The notes beneath the pieces were generated by a model. That model made no database searches, was not told the DNA's origin, and saw only the letters and a program-made list of their open reading frames with translations. Positions 42,028-54,384 of a stretch of 64,000 bases of DNA are shown piece after piece (position 1 is the first letter of the stretch; every line of letters begins with the position of its first letter). The stretch is taken from positions 6,121,576 through 6,185,575 of the forward strand of contig NC_053115.1 of NCBI RefSeq assembly GCF_010015445.1, read 5' to 3'. A program made the position numbers and the translations under genes. The DNA is from Perca fluviatilis (lineage: Eukaryota; Chordata; Actinopteri; Perciformes; Percidae).

Positions 42028-42941
42028 TTAAAGTGATGGTTCGGAGTAATTCACCCTAGGGTCCTTTGCACCATGACCTCGAGCCAAACACCCCCCCAGA
42101 AGCTTTTTTCACCTGGGTCTAACATTGGGAGAGTTAGCTAGAGTAGCGTTATCAGCTGAATAGCTTAGCGCAGGGGCTAATGGACCCACGTTTGTATCTT
42201 GTAAGTTACCCCACTAATAATGCCCGAAATGATACCAAACGTCTACAAGTAGTACAAATAGGTTATGCTCTCATAAAACGATGGATTGGAAAGTTTGTAA
42301 GTACACCAGAAGTTTATGAACTTGCCTGCTCTCCTCAGCTCTCTGTTGCTGCTGCTGCTACCTGCAGTTAGACAGTGCTTAGGGCCGTCTACAAATTACT
42401 ACACCGAAAAGAGTTACAACAAAAATATTTATTAATTCAATGATTAAATAAGGAAATGTCTCCAAACTTACCTCAATTATTACTTGTCTCCTGCTAGTTA
42501 TACTACAGCACTTACTTTAAAAAAAAGTTAAATTAATAAATATTTTTGTTGCATCTCTTTTGCGTTTGTAATTTGTAAGACGGCCGCTAACACCTCTTAC
42601 TGCAGCAGCAACAACAGCAGAGAGCAGAAGCCAGCAGGCAAGTGTTATTTACATAAACTTCTGGTGTACTTACAAACTTTCCAATCCATCGTTTTATGAG
42701 AGCATAACCTTTTTGTACTACTATGTAGACATTTGGTATCATTTCGATTATTAGTGGGGTAATTTACGAGATACAAACGTGGATCCATTAGCCCCTGCGC
42801 TAAGCTATTCAGCTGATAACGCTACTCTACGCTAACTCTCCCAATGTTAGACCCAGGTGAAAAAAGCTTCTGGGTGGGTGTTTGGCTCGAGGTCATGGTG
42901 CAAAGGACCCTAGGGTGAATTACTCCGAACCATCACTTTAA
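42028..42941. mobile_element. 914-bp fold-back (long inverted repeat) element
   Basis: The sequence is a near-palindrome. The left arm from TTAAAGTGATGGTTCGGAG is matched by the reverse complement of the right arm ending CCATCACTTTAA. Paired words run inward along both arms: ACCCTAGGGTCC, GACCTCGAGCCAAACACCC, TTCAGCTGATAACGCTAC, AAAACGATGGATTGGAAAGT and AACAAAAATATTTATTAAT. The arms are about 410 bp with a spacer of roughly 85 bp near 42445-42525. It is a MITE-like fold-back element of unassigned superfamily. Transcribed as part of the long intron, it would form a very long RNA hairpin. Confidence 0.9.
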
Positions 42942-43439
42942 GGTAGATCAGCTATTCTAGTGACAAGACTGCTCCTCCAAGTTTAGCTTTAGTAATCTCT
43001 CCCTCACTGCAACCGACAACCACTAAGTTGCATCCAAATAACTGCCTGTGACGTCCCAATAAGCACTCTATAGCTCTAAAAACCCAGGGAAAACACTGCA
43101 TTCAAATAAAGCCCCGATTGAATTGAGATCAAGTGTTTCTCCGTGAAGGGCGAGAGAGAAAGCGAGGTGCGCAACAACCAGCTATTTTTCTGCGAAGGGA
43201 TAGTCAACGAAACGCAATGCAATTCGACTGGGATATTGGCTGCCGGCTCCTTTTTGATTTAAATCGTGTTCACCACTACGTACGTATTTTCTTGCCCTTT
43301 TGTTTCGGTAGTTGTGGTGTTGTTTGGTGTAGCTTCATCGTCTTCTTTACGTTTAGCTGGCAGTTCTTTTCACAAACTTGTCAATGCTTTGCTAGCATGC
43401 AGTGCTACAGAACCATGCAATATTTATTTATATACTGTA
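42942..43439. other. Intron; no gene recognised
   Basis: Unique-looking sequence, including a 128-residue open frame (43133-43519) that runs into repeat DNA and has no recognisable motif. Confidence 0.4.
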
Positions 43440-43518
43440 TAGCGTCGCCACGCCCCCCCCCTCGTTATAACTCCAGGCCACCGCTAGAGGTCACGCTCCC
43501 CAGTTTGGGAACCACTTA
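43440..43518. mobile_element. hAT-type MITE end fragment
   Basis: CGCTAGAGGTCACGCTCC and CAGTTTGGGAACCACT resemble the right end of the family at 15258-15725 (GGTTGGGAACCACTG). The left end is missing. Confidence 0.5.
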
Positions 43519-45465
43519 GTTAGTGAATGGTTTTTCAAGCCTGTTGGGCTAAGCCCAGGCCAAACACTGATGCGCTGCAGTCAGCAGCTGCATGCAATTT
43601 TCAGCTCAACTCATTCAAGTGTAATAAAACAATGTAAGGAGTGCTGGAGGACTGTGGGCCTGGATGCTCTCACTCTTGAAGGAACATTTGAAATAGAACA
43701 TAAGACAACAGTATAAACAATAAGTGGAGCTGCTACCATATAAATTCCCTTCATTGAGTAGTTGCTTCTGTTCCTAGTTTGACACATTTTGCCATACAAT
43801 ACCCAGGTTGGTTTGTCATCACAACAAGCAGGCCTTTGATACTTTATCATATGATGGATATTCACACACTGAGCTGGTCTGATGAGAGTCTTGCAACACA
43901 AAGCAATTCATGGACCGAGAGCTTGTCATGTCTCAGTTGTTGCCTAGTCATGCTCTGTTGCTCAGTTGCACCTCCTGTGATAATGCCCAGGGGATTAGTA
44001 GGTAACAAGGCAGCAGCGCTCCTCCGAGGGTGTCACGCGTGGCTTTGAATGTCTCGTACGGTACTACATAAACGGACGGGGGGAGTACCACTAAATGGTG
44101 ACTCCCCCGCTACACAGGGAGCCTCCTCCTGGATAATGTAGTAATGAAAGGTGACAGGAAGGACTCAGGGTCTGGAACGAAGCCGGGGCAGCTGGTCAGA
44201 GCAGGAGAATAGGAAGCAGTGTGCACCCGGGCTAAAGTGCAGCGAGAAGCAAATTAAAGCTCATATCTGCCATCTCCCTCGCCTCCCTGCACTTTCCTGT
44301 TTGGACTTGAAGGTGATTGGGAGCCAAGGCGGTGACAGTTGACGGAAGCTACGCGGAGGAGAGAGTATTTATTTACAGTGAGATGCAGCGATGCTTGTTC
44401 AGGATGCGGTTTCACGCAGGATGTGCCTCCCCCTCCCTCACATCCCCCCCCACACACCTCCTCCCATCTTTTTCATCTCCACCCTCACACTGCAATCCCC
44501 AGGTTTGATCAAGAATGGGAAGTGGGTTATTGGGGAGGAGGGTTGGCCTGCTGCAGGGCCAGGCAGTCTGTATTGTGTAAGAGGCAGGGTCTGGACACAG
44601 CCAGCAGAGAGCCCACTCAGCATGCCTTCCTGCCTGGCCCAGGAGGTGGTACCAAAGTCAACACAGGTCACTGGGAAAAAGGAGTGTGAAGCATTAAGAT
44701 TGCATTGTGTGACAAAGATTGTCTTTAGCAAAAGGAAAACAGTGACCTATGTTTGAAGTAGAGAAAATGAACAAAATTGAGCACATACAAAAAGTGTAAG
44801 TGTAAAAGAGGGTCTGTTTTAAGACAAAAAAAGAGAGTGTGTGTGTGTGTGTGTGTGTGTGTACCCTGCCAGGAATTCCACCTTGTAAAGCCAGGGTTGG
44901 ATGTGGGGTGTATAAGGGTGTGTAAATCCCAGTAATTACACTGTACGCTGTGGTTGCAGTACAATTACCTTTGTCGTCACCCTACAATACAGTATTCAAA
45001 TTACAGTAAACTGCTCATTTTAGAGATGCAAGTGTGTGCAAAATGATTTCATACCACCCAAGAGTAGATATGCAGGAAATGTGACTTCATTAGTCAGATA
45101 GACTTGAACATGTAGTATGTTTTCACCTGGCCATCCATGGCTTTCATCTTGGGATGTTGAGCATGTGTAAGCATGTGAGTGTGCTGAAAAGGTGAGCCAC
45201 ACAGATCTCTGCCCACTAGCTGTCATGTCGGCATTAATCCTCCCAAAGTTTCAAAGGCAGGTTTTATGACCTGCCTTACGGCCTCATCTATGTGGACAGG
45301 GGCATCTAAACTCTGGAGAACCTGCTACATAAAATGCACATCTGTTAAAGCCTAAATTGTAAAACAGCCCCCGCGTGTCCAGGCAGCTTTGAGTTAATAA
45401 TACACTCAAAGTACAGCTTTTAACACTCCCTGCAGCAACAACAGCAGTGATTGTCTTATGGTTAC
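43519..45465. other. Intron; no gene recognised
   Basis: Unique-looking sequence with a C-rich block (44420-44470) and a (GT)n array at 44837-44862. Overlapping open frames around 44250-44750 lie on both strands and have no motif or splice framing. Confidence 0.4.
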
Positions 45466-45466
45466 T

Positions 45467-45468
<2 letters not shown>

Positions 45469-45547
<79 letters not shown>

Positions 45548-45593
45548 TAAAAAAGGGGGTTTTTTTTTTGTTAATTTTTTTTTTTTTTTTTCC
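45469..45593. repeat. Very long homopolymer block
   Basis: About 67 T (45469-45535), then about 12 A, AATAAAAAAGGGGG, and further T runs to 45591. The organisation is abnormal for genomic DNA and may be partly a sequencing or assembly artefact. Confidence 0.9.
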
Positions 45594-46139
45594 ATCTATT
45601 TAATTTTACAATTATGGTGAAGCAGGGCATCCCATCTAACATGCACAATAATTAAAAAGAAGCTTGACCATCTGCTTAAAATCTTGTCTTTATAATGTTT
45701 CAGACTGAACTCCTGACAAGTTGCTTAGATTGATCTACTTTTGAATACATTTAATCAAGTCAACTTTTAGTCAACACTAGCTTACCTTGCTTGCATAGTA
45801 ACACTTCAAGAGTTTTTCTTTCTTTCTTTTTTTACAGTTCCATGTCCTTTACATTAAACGGCTTCATTTTGAGCGACAGAATGACGTGTGGCGCTAACAA
45901 GGCAGGCGTAGCAGGCTAGTAGTATTACCAAATAATGGCAAAAATAATATGCTCAGTCTTGAGGTGTAACACCACTGCCCAAATACTATTAAGAGATCTG
46001 TGAGTGATGCAACTTAAGCAGCAGTTATTACAGGGACACAGTTATTACGCACTTTTTTTCAGTCTCCTAAAGAGGAAGTGTGGTTTCTCCCCTTAAGGTA
46101 TTCAAATATTGCTCTTATTGTACTGTACTGTACACTGTA

Positions 46140-46143
<4 letters not shown>

Positions 46144-46183
<40 letters not shown>
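46144..46183. repeat. (CA)n microsatellite
   Basis: About 20 CA units. Confidence 0.95.
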
Positions 46184-46184
<1 letters not shown>

Positions 46185-47084
46185 CACTGCACCTGTGGTT
46201 TAGCTGTGTGCCAGGGTACAGACACTCAGCTTTGGACCTGACAGAAGCAACATGACGTAACATAAACAACATAAATCTCTGGGCTGATTTGAGGTTTGTT
46301 CAAAGGCGTCTGGCAAGTAACCTGAAGGAGTTCTGTCATGTTCAAAGTTTTGGGGGCCAGGCAATCAGCATTCGTTTGGAACTCAGGGATTATTTGTGAA
46401 AGCAGCTTTATTAAATGGTCAATATGGGTTGACTGTATGTTCAGTAGAACACGTCATACATGCTTCTCCTTTTAATTAAAGCTAATTTAAGCTTTAAAGT
46501 ATTGCAACGCCTGCTGTGTGTTGCTTTCTGTAATTGATAATGACAACATGGTAACAGCTTGCATGTCTCGGAAAAGATTTGTTATTTACTGTGATAGCAA
46601 AAGCTCTGGTTGAGCTTAAGCTGGGTCCTGGCTTAATTGATGTTTTGGAACATGAGCTCAATGGGATGAGTCATTAGGCCTATTACCAGAGTTTCATTAA
46701 ATGCCTCAAACCAAAAAAGAAGAAAAAAGAAAAATCTGTTGTGGAATATTTCCTTCCTAGGATAACAGGAGGTTGGATTGGTAAAAGGCAAATAATATAT
46801 GTGTGAGATTGATCAGTGAGTAGCGACCCCATTATCTCCTGAGATGTTAATTACACTGTGCTCAGCTTACATGTCAAAAGGCAGATAATTGAAGAAGGTA
46901 AAATATGTGCCACACTTTATTTATGCTGTCACTTGGAGCTGGTGGAAGATCGTCTCTCTTATCTGCTTTTTATTCCTCTTCTTTCTTCTCTCCTTATTTT
47001 GTGTCCATGATGTATTTATTGTTGGGTAATATTACATTGTCAGAGTTGATCATTTTGCAGGGATATTATTCACAATCATTACAG
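46184..47084. other. Intron; no gene recognised
   Basis: Unique-looking sequence between two dinucleotide arrays. Confidence 0.4.
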
Positions 47085-47085
47085 C

Positions 47086-47140
<55 letters not shown>
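47085..47140. repeat. (GT)n microsatellite
   Basis: About 28 GT units. Confidence 0.95.
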
Positions 47141-47141
<1 letters not shown>

Positions 47142-47920
47142 TTCTGCCTTGTCTCTGTATTTTCTGTCCTTATTAAAGGTCTTGTACTCACATGTTGTGT
47201 TTAACAAATACTTCTTCGGACCTCTTTAAGATCTCTCTGTTGAATTTGTCTGATTCTGCTTATTTCTAGCTTGATTTTAGATTCAATGGCTTTTAAAAGA
47301 AATATTTGAAATGCAAGCCTCTAGTCACACTGATAATCTGGCTCTGTCTGAAAATGACAGGGCTGCACTCTGGCTCCATATAGGCTCCAAGCTGAGAGAA
47401 GTTTCAACTCGTCAAATGTTATTGTATGTGAAGAAAATAATTAAACTGTTGTTTACGTTATTAAGGTAAAGTTAGTGTAAGAACAATCTTGCCTGGTTGT
47501 TTTAATCAATGCAGCTGCTAGATGATGACATCAATATAGAAAAAAAGAGAGGAATAAAAAGGATGAAAGCATTTTTGGGAGAGTCTTAGTACCTTACAGA
47601 ATCAGAGTGGTCATTTCACTGAAATACACAGTGATGGGAGAGGGCGCAAAAAGCACCAGAAACAGTGGTTGTTTCTGTTTTGAGTGCAGTTCCACCACCT
47701 GATTATCTTTGTGGTGTCTGTAAACTTCCTATTGACAGTGTATAAAGGGGACACGCTGTACTTAAAAAAAGAAAATAAAAAATCTTGTTTGTCATTTCGC
47801 GTGCTCATAGAGATAGCGTCAAAACTGTTTCCTGTGGTTTCCTGTGGAGAACTGTGGTGTCTCTGTGTGCTGCAATTTACAAGTGCACGTGAACACGGTC
47901 TGCAGTCTGTCCCAAAAGCG

Positions 47921-47921
<1 letters not shown>

Positions 47922-48004
<83 letters not shown>
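47922..48004. repeat. (CA)n microsatellite
   Basis: About 41 CA units. Cys-Val or Thr-His frames across it are artefacts. Confidence 0.97.
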
Positions 48005-48008
<4 letters not shown>

Positions 48009-48401
48009 ACACACACTCCTGAGTCCTTTTCTCCTTTCTGAGCCTCGAGGGAGTGGCCAGACTGTGGTCATCACACCTCAGCGGCTGATGGACAGTTGTT
48101 GCACAGATGATTTAGTGCATCACCTGGTGGACACTGCTAAGAATGAGCACAGCATGATGGAAAACCACATTCACAACACTGGGATGTACTGTCATCAGAC
48201 CTTATACTCCGTCCATATACTCAGACAGTGACTTTTTTTTCTGGTTTTGTAGTTTACTTTCACTCATTTGTACATTTTCTCTTTTTTCCCCCCTGCCAAT
48301 CTGTGAATAAGCAAGTGTTTATAATGACATCATGTTGAAAGAAGAAAAATGTCCTCTTCCTAAAAGGAAGCTCAGCACAGAGGTGGAGCTGAGGGCTCCC
48401 C

Positions 48402-48402
<1 letters not shown>

Positions 48403-48497
<95 letters not shown>
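48403..48497. repeat. (CA)n microsatellite
   Basis: About 47 CA units, only 400 bp from the previous array. Confidence 0.97.
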
Positions 48498-48498
<1 letters not shown>

Positions 48499-49895
48499 TT
48501 TCTTTGCTTGACTAATATCTAACATCCATTACCATCTTTTTTTTACTTGTTTATCTGCCTTGCCAGTAGACCAGAAGGCTCCATAAGGCAGACAATGAAC
48601 TTTATTGGATTTAAAGTTTTTATGGTATTTAGTTTGAAGTGTTTTTCTCATTTTGGCCACTTTTCGTTTGCCGGAGAAAGACCTCTGATCTCTCAGATGC
48701 CGGCGAGCAGTATTTTGCTGTGGCAGTCCAGCCTTATCTGCGCTTGAGGTCTGTACTTTAATGGGCTTTATTGATCTAAACAACATCAGGGGTTGCGGTG
48801 ATGTTATTAAGGCAGAGATAACTTATATGTAATTCCACTCCAACAATATATTAGCCTTTTATTGGTCTAAATAACTTTGCCTTTTAGACAGTAATGCACC
48901 AGTAAGTCACAGCAGCTCTTCATGTCGGCAGGATCTTAATAAAGCATTTCCTCTGGACATCCTGCAGCGGAGAGAGTGAAAAACGACAGGTTAAAAGGCA
49001 TGCTGGGAAGTTTCCATGCCATCACTGTAAATTATCTCTTTTGAATACATAAATAAAGATAAAAGAGAGCTGTGAATGGGAAGGTGGGGGGGGATTGGTG
49101 GGAGTTTGTACAAACGTGTTCCAACGCTTTCTCTGTCATGGAGGTCCTGTTAGAAGGAACACTGCAGGTTCCAAAAGACAAACTATTAGTATTGTTGTTA
49201 CCATGTGGCTATATTTACTGCTGACATAGATGTGAACCTAGATGAATCAATTTATTAATTCATAATTTGAATGGTTAGTTACGTTAAGATACCGCTATTG
49301 GATCTGATAAGTAATATTGTATAAACAATTCAGAAACACAATACAACACAACAATGAATGCAAGAAAAAGGGAAGTGGAAGCCTGTATTGCACAATATGT
49401 GTAGTGTGTGTTTGCATGAGCAGGTATAGTAACCACCATTATGCATGTAAGTGGACATAATGAAAGTATTGATAAATATTAAATGTAGATTTAATACAGA
49501 AATGCATTGTTATGACTGTAATGCGAATATCAGCAATACATAATAATGACAATATAGGTCAAGCTTTAGATGTTCCTTAAAGGTTTGTTTGAATATAAAA
49601 CAAATGCTGCAGCCACAGTTCGATGAGTTAAAACTAGAATATATAATGATATAGGCAAATTAATTCTAGTTTTTGTTGTTTATTGATAGGTTTTCCTGTA
49701 GTATTGATTCAAGGTGCATTGTGTGTCTGCAAACGTCTGAATGGACAGTTGCAATATTTCTTTCCTTTTCAAGGGCAGCATATATTCAATATTTATACGA
49801 AATAACGAACCCATTTATCTGGAAGTGTATTTTCAAGGCGTGGGGGGTAGGGCTTTATAATTTGCAGCTATTTAAAGCCTTGGTTTTGGTAATGA
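48498..49895. other. Intron; no gene recognised
   Basis: Unique-looking AT-rich sequence with many short AT words and a G-run at 49086-49093. Confidence 0.4.
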
Positions 49896-50085
49896 ATTAT
49901 TTTGTCATCTCGACTGTGATGAGATTCATCTTTAATAACTGTAACAATTATTTTATTAAAAAGAGAAGCCATGCATTATGGCTATCTCGCCAAGGTCTCA
50001 AGCTGGAAGGAATTCTCATTAAGAGCATTATATTACCCCGGTGTGCTTTCAGTTGGATGTCCCGCTGAAATTACATTAGGTGTCA
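49896..50085. promoter_or_regulatory. Candidate conserved non-coding element
   Basis: ATCTTTAATAACTGTAACAA, GCCATGCATTATGGC, AATTCTCATTAAGAGC and GAAATTACATTAGG occur in a compact unique block. CATTATGG and TAACTGT suggest homeodomain and Myb-type sites. Confidence 0.28.
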
Positions 50086-51640
50086 ACAATGTTTGTGTTA
50101 GAAGTAAGCAGTCATATTTACAGAGGCTAGCTTTTTCATTTGCTGGCTGACACCGGGAGATGTATTAAAAAAGATACTAATGCTTTGTATCTGATTAAGT
50201 CACTTAGAGAGAAACTCCTCTAAAGTGTTGACTTTTAATATAAGCCAAGCACTGCTCTGCAATCACAAAGACATGAATCTTTATTCGGAGATGAGGAACT
50301 TTTGATTGCTCTTGATTATCTTATTATTTAGTTGGCACAAGGGACTCTTCTCACCCCTCATTCCCAACATTTAGACCCTTCCCAAACTGTAAGCAGCAGG
50401 TTGTTTGTGTCATGACTGATTTATCAGTGTCTTTTCATCTACATCCTGTTTCTTCTGATGGTTAGCGTGGTGCGCAACATTGTGTTTTGTTAATGGCTTC
50501 AGGCCCAGGGTTGCTGCTAATGACATGGTTGTAATTGTTTGTCAGTGTGATAATGTGTGATTTCCTATTTCTATGTGAAGTTGGGACATTTGATGAAGGA
50601 GGGATCTTGTCAGGAAGACAAAGTGCTGTCATTTGTCAGCAGCTGAATGAGCTTCTCTCCAGACATCCTCTTGGTTTTCATTGGCAATATTATATTCACA
50701 GAATACGTCTTTTGGGGGTGGGGGTGCAATTGCTATGATTTCCACATCATTCAGTGCATTGTAAAAAAGAGCAAGAAACCTAGATTAAGATTAAAAAAAA
50801 AAAAAAAAAACGAGATGAAAAGTTTCTCTCAGGTTGTGTTCTGTGCTGACATATAAGAATCTGTTAACTGTATTTCACAGAAAGACGGAAGTGAAATTAC
50901 TGTGTGTGGTAATCTTTTATTCTTAGTGTTTGCTAGGAGTCATCACTTCCTTAAACTTAGCATTTTTAAACTGAGAAACTATTTCATCATCTTTAGAGGA
51001 AATAATTTGTCCGTTCATGTCACTGTATAGACAGTTAGGATTTTCTGATTTCATATATAGGAAAGTAGCTTTTATACTTTGTCTCTCCAGTAATATCACA
51101 AACTTATGAGGCACATAATTGCAGCAAATGAAGGACAGAATTATGGGACTGCCTTCATACTTTTCCAAAATCTTTGATGTAGTCGCCCCCTGAACAGACT
51201 GCTTCTGTTTCTGATTAGACTGATTCCATATTGTGGGGTTGGGGGCAGATCCTTCCTAGTTAACAATCTAATGAGCTAAACAAGCCAGACAAAGGAGAGG
51301 TATAGTGAATAGGTCTCCTGAGGGAGCTACTTATTGTCACAATTGCCCCTCTGTCTTCTCTTTCCACTCCATATCGATTCATGTCTTCATTGGTTATGCT
51401 CCGTCCTCCGTAGCACACACGGGTGGTGTAATCAGCTAAATGTAGCCTCTGCTTTCTTATTATTACCTGGGTGCTTAACACTGATTTTTTTTATTATTTT
51501 TTTTTCCCTTCAAGGACAAATGGTATAGGAGAAGGCAGATCCCGTGTGAAGTCCCTGAGCTCTCGCCGAGCGGCAGATCCCTTTTCAGTGCCAGCTGTTC
51601 TCTCAGATAGACCAGGCCGTGCTGAAATTCTCTTAATATA
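50086..51640. other. Intron; no gene recognised
   Basis: Unique-looking sequence with a poly-A tract near 50792-50810. Confidence 0.4.
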
Positions 51641-51960
51641 ATTCTGGGGGCTCAGGAGAATTGTGCAAAACAAGCGTGCCAGCCAGGAGAACGTTGAATT
51701 TTTCATCAGTGGGCCTCAACTCGCTGAGTTAGTGGGCAGCGCTCTCATTCATGAGCAGATGTTCAGCGCAGTTACACTCTGCAGTTAATGTGAACTTACT
51801 GGCCTCTCTGCCATTGGCTGCAAGGACGTTGGCAGCGACCTGGCATCTGAGAATTACTCCCAGTAAAAGGCGCAGGCCTGAAAAGCATAGTCCCGGCCTT
51901 TTTTAGCCACTTCCCAGCCCAGGAGCTGGATCCTGGACAGGGGAAGGCACTGACAGCTCA
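51641..51960. promoter_or_regulatory. Candidate conserved non-coding element
   Basis: A GC-balanced, repeat-free block unlike its AT-rich surroundings, with CTCATTCATGAGCAG, CAGTTAATGTGAAC, CCATTGGCTGC and GAGAATTACTCCC (a palindromic core). No exon frame is convincing. Confidence 0.28.
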
Positions 51961-52492
51961 TCCGTCTTCAGTCCGACAGTGATGAAACACTTGCCACTGT
52001 TTGCTTGGGGAATAGCAGTGAAATTCCTGAAGATAATTTTCACAGTTGTTCGTTAATTTCTAATGACTCACTAAAGTGGACCACTTAGCAGGTGGAAAGT
52101 ACTGTATGTGCATGAAATATAAGTACATGAAGGTACCAGCCCCCGCTGTTAGTATGAAACTGTTTTACATTCGGAGGAATTATTCCAGTACCCTTGAAAG
52201 AGGAAATTCATAGGAACAAGGCACCTGTGAGGGGGTAACAGTTTGGCCCTGGTAGGTCTATAGCTGAAACCAGCTGGTGCTGTGGTCAGCCTGGTGGGCT
52301 GTATCCTCTGCCCAGCCTGGTACTTCAGACATCTGCATGCCCATGCTGCTCAGCCCGGGTTTGATGTGGCCATACAGATCTGTAATGGTTTCCTCCTAAC
52401 TAAGCAAAATGCTATTTGATGTAAAGTGCCATTAACTGGTCAGAGTGTGTACGTGACATCAGGTTTAGTAGGTGGCATGCCAATCATCTTGC

Positions 52493-52493
<1 letters not shown>

Positions 52494-52525
<32 letters not shown>
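52494..52525. repeat. (GT)n microsatellite
   Basis: About 15 GT units after GCGC. Confidence 0.95.
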
Positions 52526-52528
<3 letters not shown>

Positions 52529-53039
52529 GTCATCACAGTAAAGTTGTGCATATGGGACTCAAAACTGTAGAAATGACAAGCTCTTGTTTCCTCTGCACGT
52601 CTCATTTTCACTTTCTAATTGGTCGTTTTCAGGTTGGCTTTACGAGAGCAAAACTAATTAGTGTTTCTAAATTCAGCAGAAAAAAAAAAAGTCAGTCGGC
52701 TTGATTGTTCTGGTTTCCTCTCCTGTGTCAGGCGCTCAACAATAAAATAAGACTCTAATCATTTTCAAATTGCTCGTATTTTTAAACCCCAGAGCTGAAT
52801 GTCACTCCCGGTCTTTTGGCATTTTGTTTGGCAAGATCAGGGAACAGTGGTTGCCCTCTCGCCTGTGTGCTCTCTTTGTAATTCGTGGGAAGTTTGGACT
52901 TGGAGCCGGTGGAAAAACAAAAAAAAATGAAGAAAAAAAAAACGTTGTGTTTGAGGTGGGGTTGTTTCTGCTTTGATTGGGAACGTCCTGCTGACAGGAG
53001 CAGCCTAGCAAGTTTACAGTAGCTGTGACATTGCTGTTA

Positions 53040-53340
53040 CCTTTATTCAAAGTGCTCCAGCTGCAGCGAGCCCTCAGGAAGCCCAGCGCAGGCCCAGCGC
53101 AGGCCCACATGGGCGGCTGGCGGCCCACAGAGAGGAGAATGAGCCCTGTTTGGGTTGGCAGACACTCCCCTCTCGGGGAACTTTTGCTGCCTCTGCAGAA
53201 AGGCCAGTGGCGACGGCTCTGGTGTGGCGGCGGTGATTCTCGGGACAGGATGGGCTTTTTCCACCTCTCCTCCCTTTCAGGAAACACATTTTGCTGTTTC
53301 TTCCCTCTGTGTTTGCAAACGGAGGGAAGGCGTTAAGGTG
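53040..53340. other. GC-rich intronic patch
   Basis: Local GC content is far above the surrounding intron, with GCCCAGCGCAGGCCCAGCGC (a short direct repeat) and several overlapping open frames on both strands. CCCTTTCAG at 53272-53280 and TTAAG|GTGAAG at 53337 could frame a 57-bp exon, but the donor is weak. It could be a GC-rich enhancer, an alternative promoter or an exon; unresolved. Confidence 0.25.
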
Positions 53341-53544
53341 AAGGGCCATGGGGCAGTGGGACAGTGGGACTGAATTACAGAGCTCTCACAGCTTTCACAA
53401 AATATTTACACAATGCGATTTTTTTATAAATAGTCATCAGCAATGTGGATATAATGACTAAGTGGGTAAAGGCAAATAATAGAACAGCTAGAACAGTCTG
53501 ATAAGTTCAGAAAATGACATCACTTCACTGTAATGCAGCCTTTA

Positions 53545-53652
53545 AAATTAGGAAAAGACGAAACTTGTCATATTACGATATCCAAAGTTTAAGACAATAT
53601 CTAGTCTCTTATATCGATTGCAATAAATTATCGATATATTGCCCAGCCCTAA
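53545..53652. mobile_element. hAT-type MITE end fragment
   Basis: AATTATCGATATATTGCCCAGCCCTA at the right end is the reverse complement of a common fish hAT-type terminus (TAGGGCTGGGCAATATATCG). Only this end is recognised. Confidence 0.5.
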
Positions 53653-53879
53653 CTTGCACCGTTTTTATTTGTCCATCAACACTATAGGGATTCAGCCTTC
53701 AGAAGCGAGTAATTAAAACACGCTTGATCCAAGGTCGGGAAGGAGCAGTGTTTAAATGCAATTAGTGCAGTATTCCAATTAATTTGGACCCAGTTACAGT
53801 TTTTGTAATGTGTCATTATTTGTTTAATCAAGGGAGTTGTCGTTTAAGATGCTAAATATATATCCACATATATTTAAAG

Positions 53880-53882
<3 letters not shown>

Positions 53883-53967
<85 letters not shown>
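53883..53967. repeat. (CA)n microsatellite
   Basis: About 42 CA units. Confidence 0.97.
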
Positions 53968-53968
<1 letters not shown>

Positions 53969-54165
53969 TGAAACCTATTTAATTCTGCTATTATGAATAT
54001 TAATTTCAAAGTGACCTGTTTTGTGTTCCTCCACTTTTGCTCTCATACTCTGAGAAGCATGTGTGTGTGTACGCTCACACACATAATCAACCAAAAAGCA
54101 TCTGTGGTGACTTCGCTGTTAGTATTTATTGTGCTTTTTGGCTTTTTCCCTTTCCTTTATTGTGT

Positions 54166-54176
54166 TATATATATAT

Positions 54177-54221
<45 letters not shown>

Positions 54222-54247
54222 GATATATATATATATATATATAGATA

Positions 54248-54278
<31 letters not shown>

Positions 54279-54375
54279 AGATATATATATATATATATAG
54301 ATATATAGATATAGATATATATATATATAGATATATATAGATATATATATATATATAGATATATATATATATATA
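54166..54375. repeat. (GATA)n and (TA)n compound array
   Basis: A short TA tract, then about ten GATA units (54179-54221), then interspersed ATAT/GATATA units to 54375. Confidence 0.97.
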
Positions 54376-54384
54376 TCTTTTTTT

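Noticed and set aside
44250..44760. Open frames of 97-121 residues
   Set aside because: Conflicting frames on both strands, C-rich low-complexity content and no recognisable domain.
47611..48525. Cys-Val and Thr-His rich open frames
   Set aside because: They are translations of (CA)n/(GT)n arrays.
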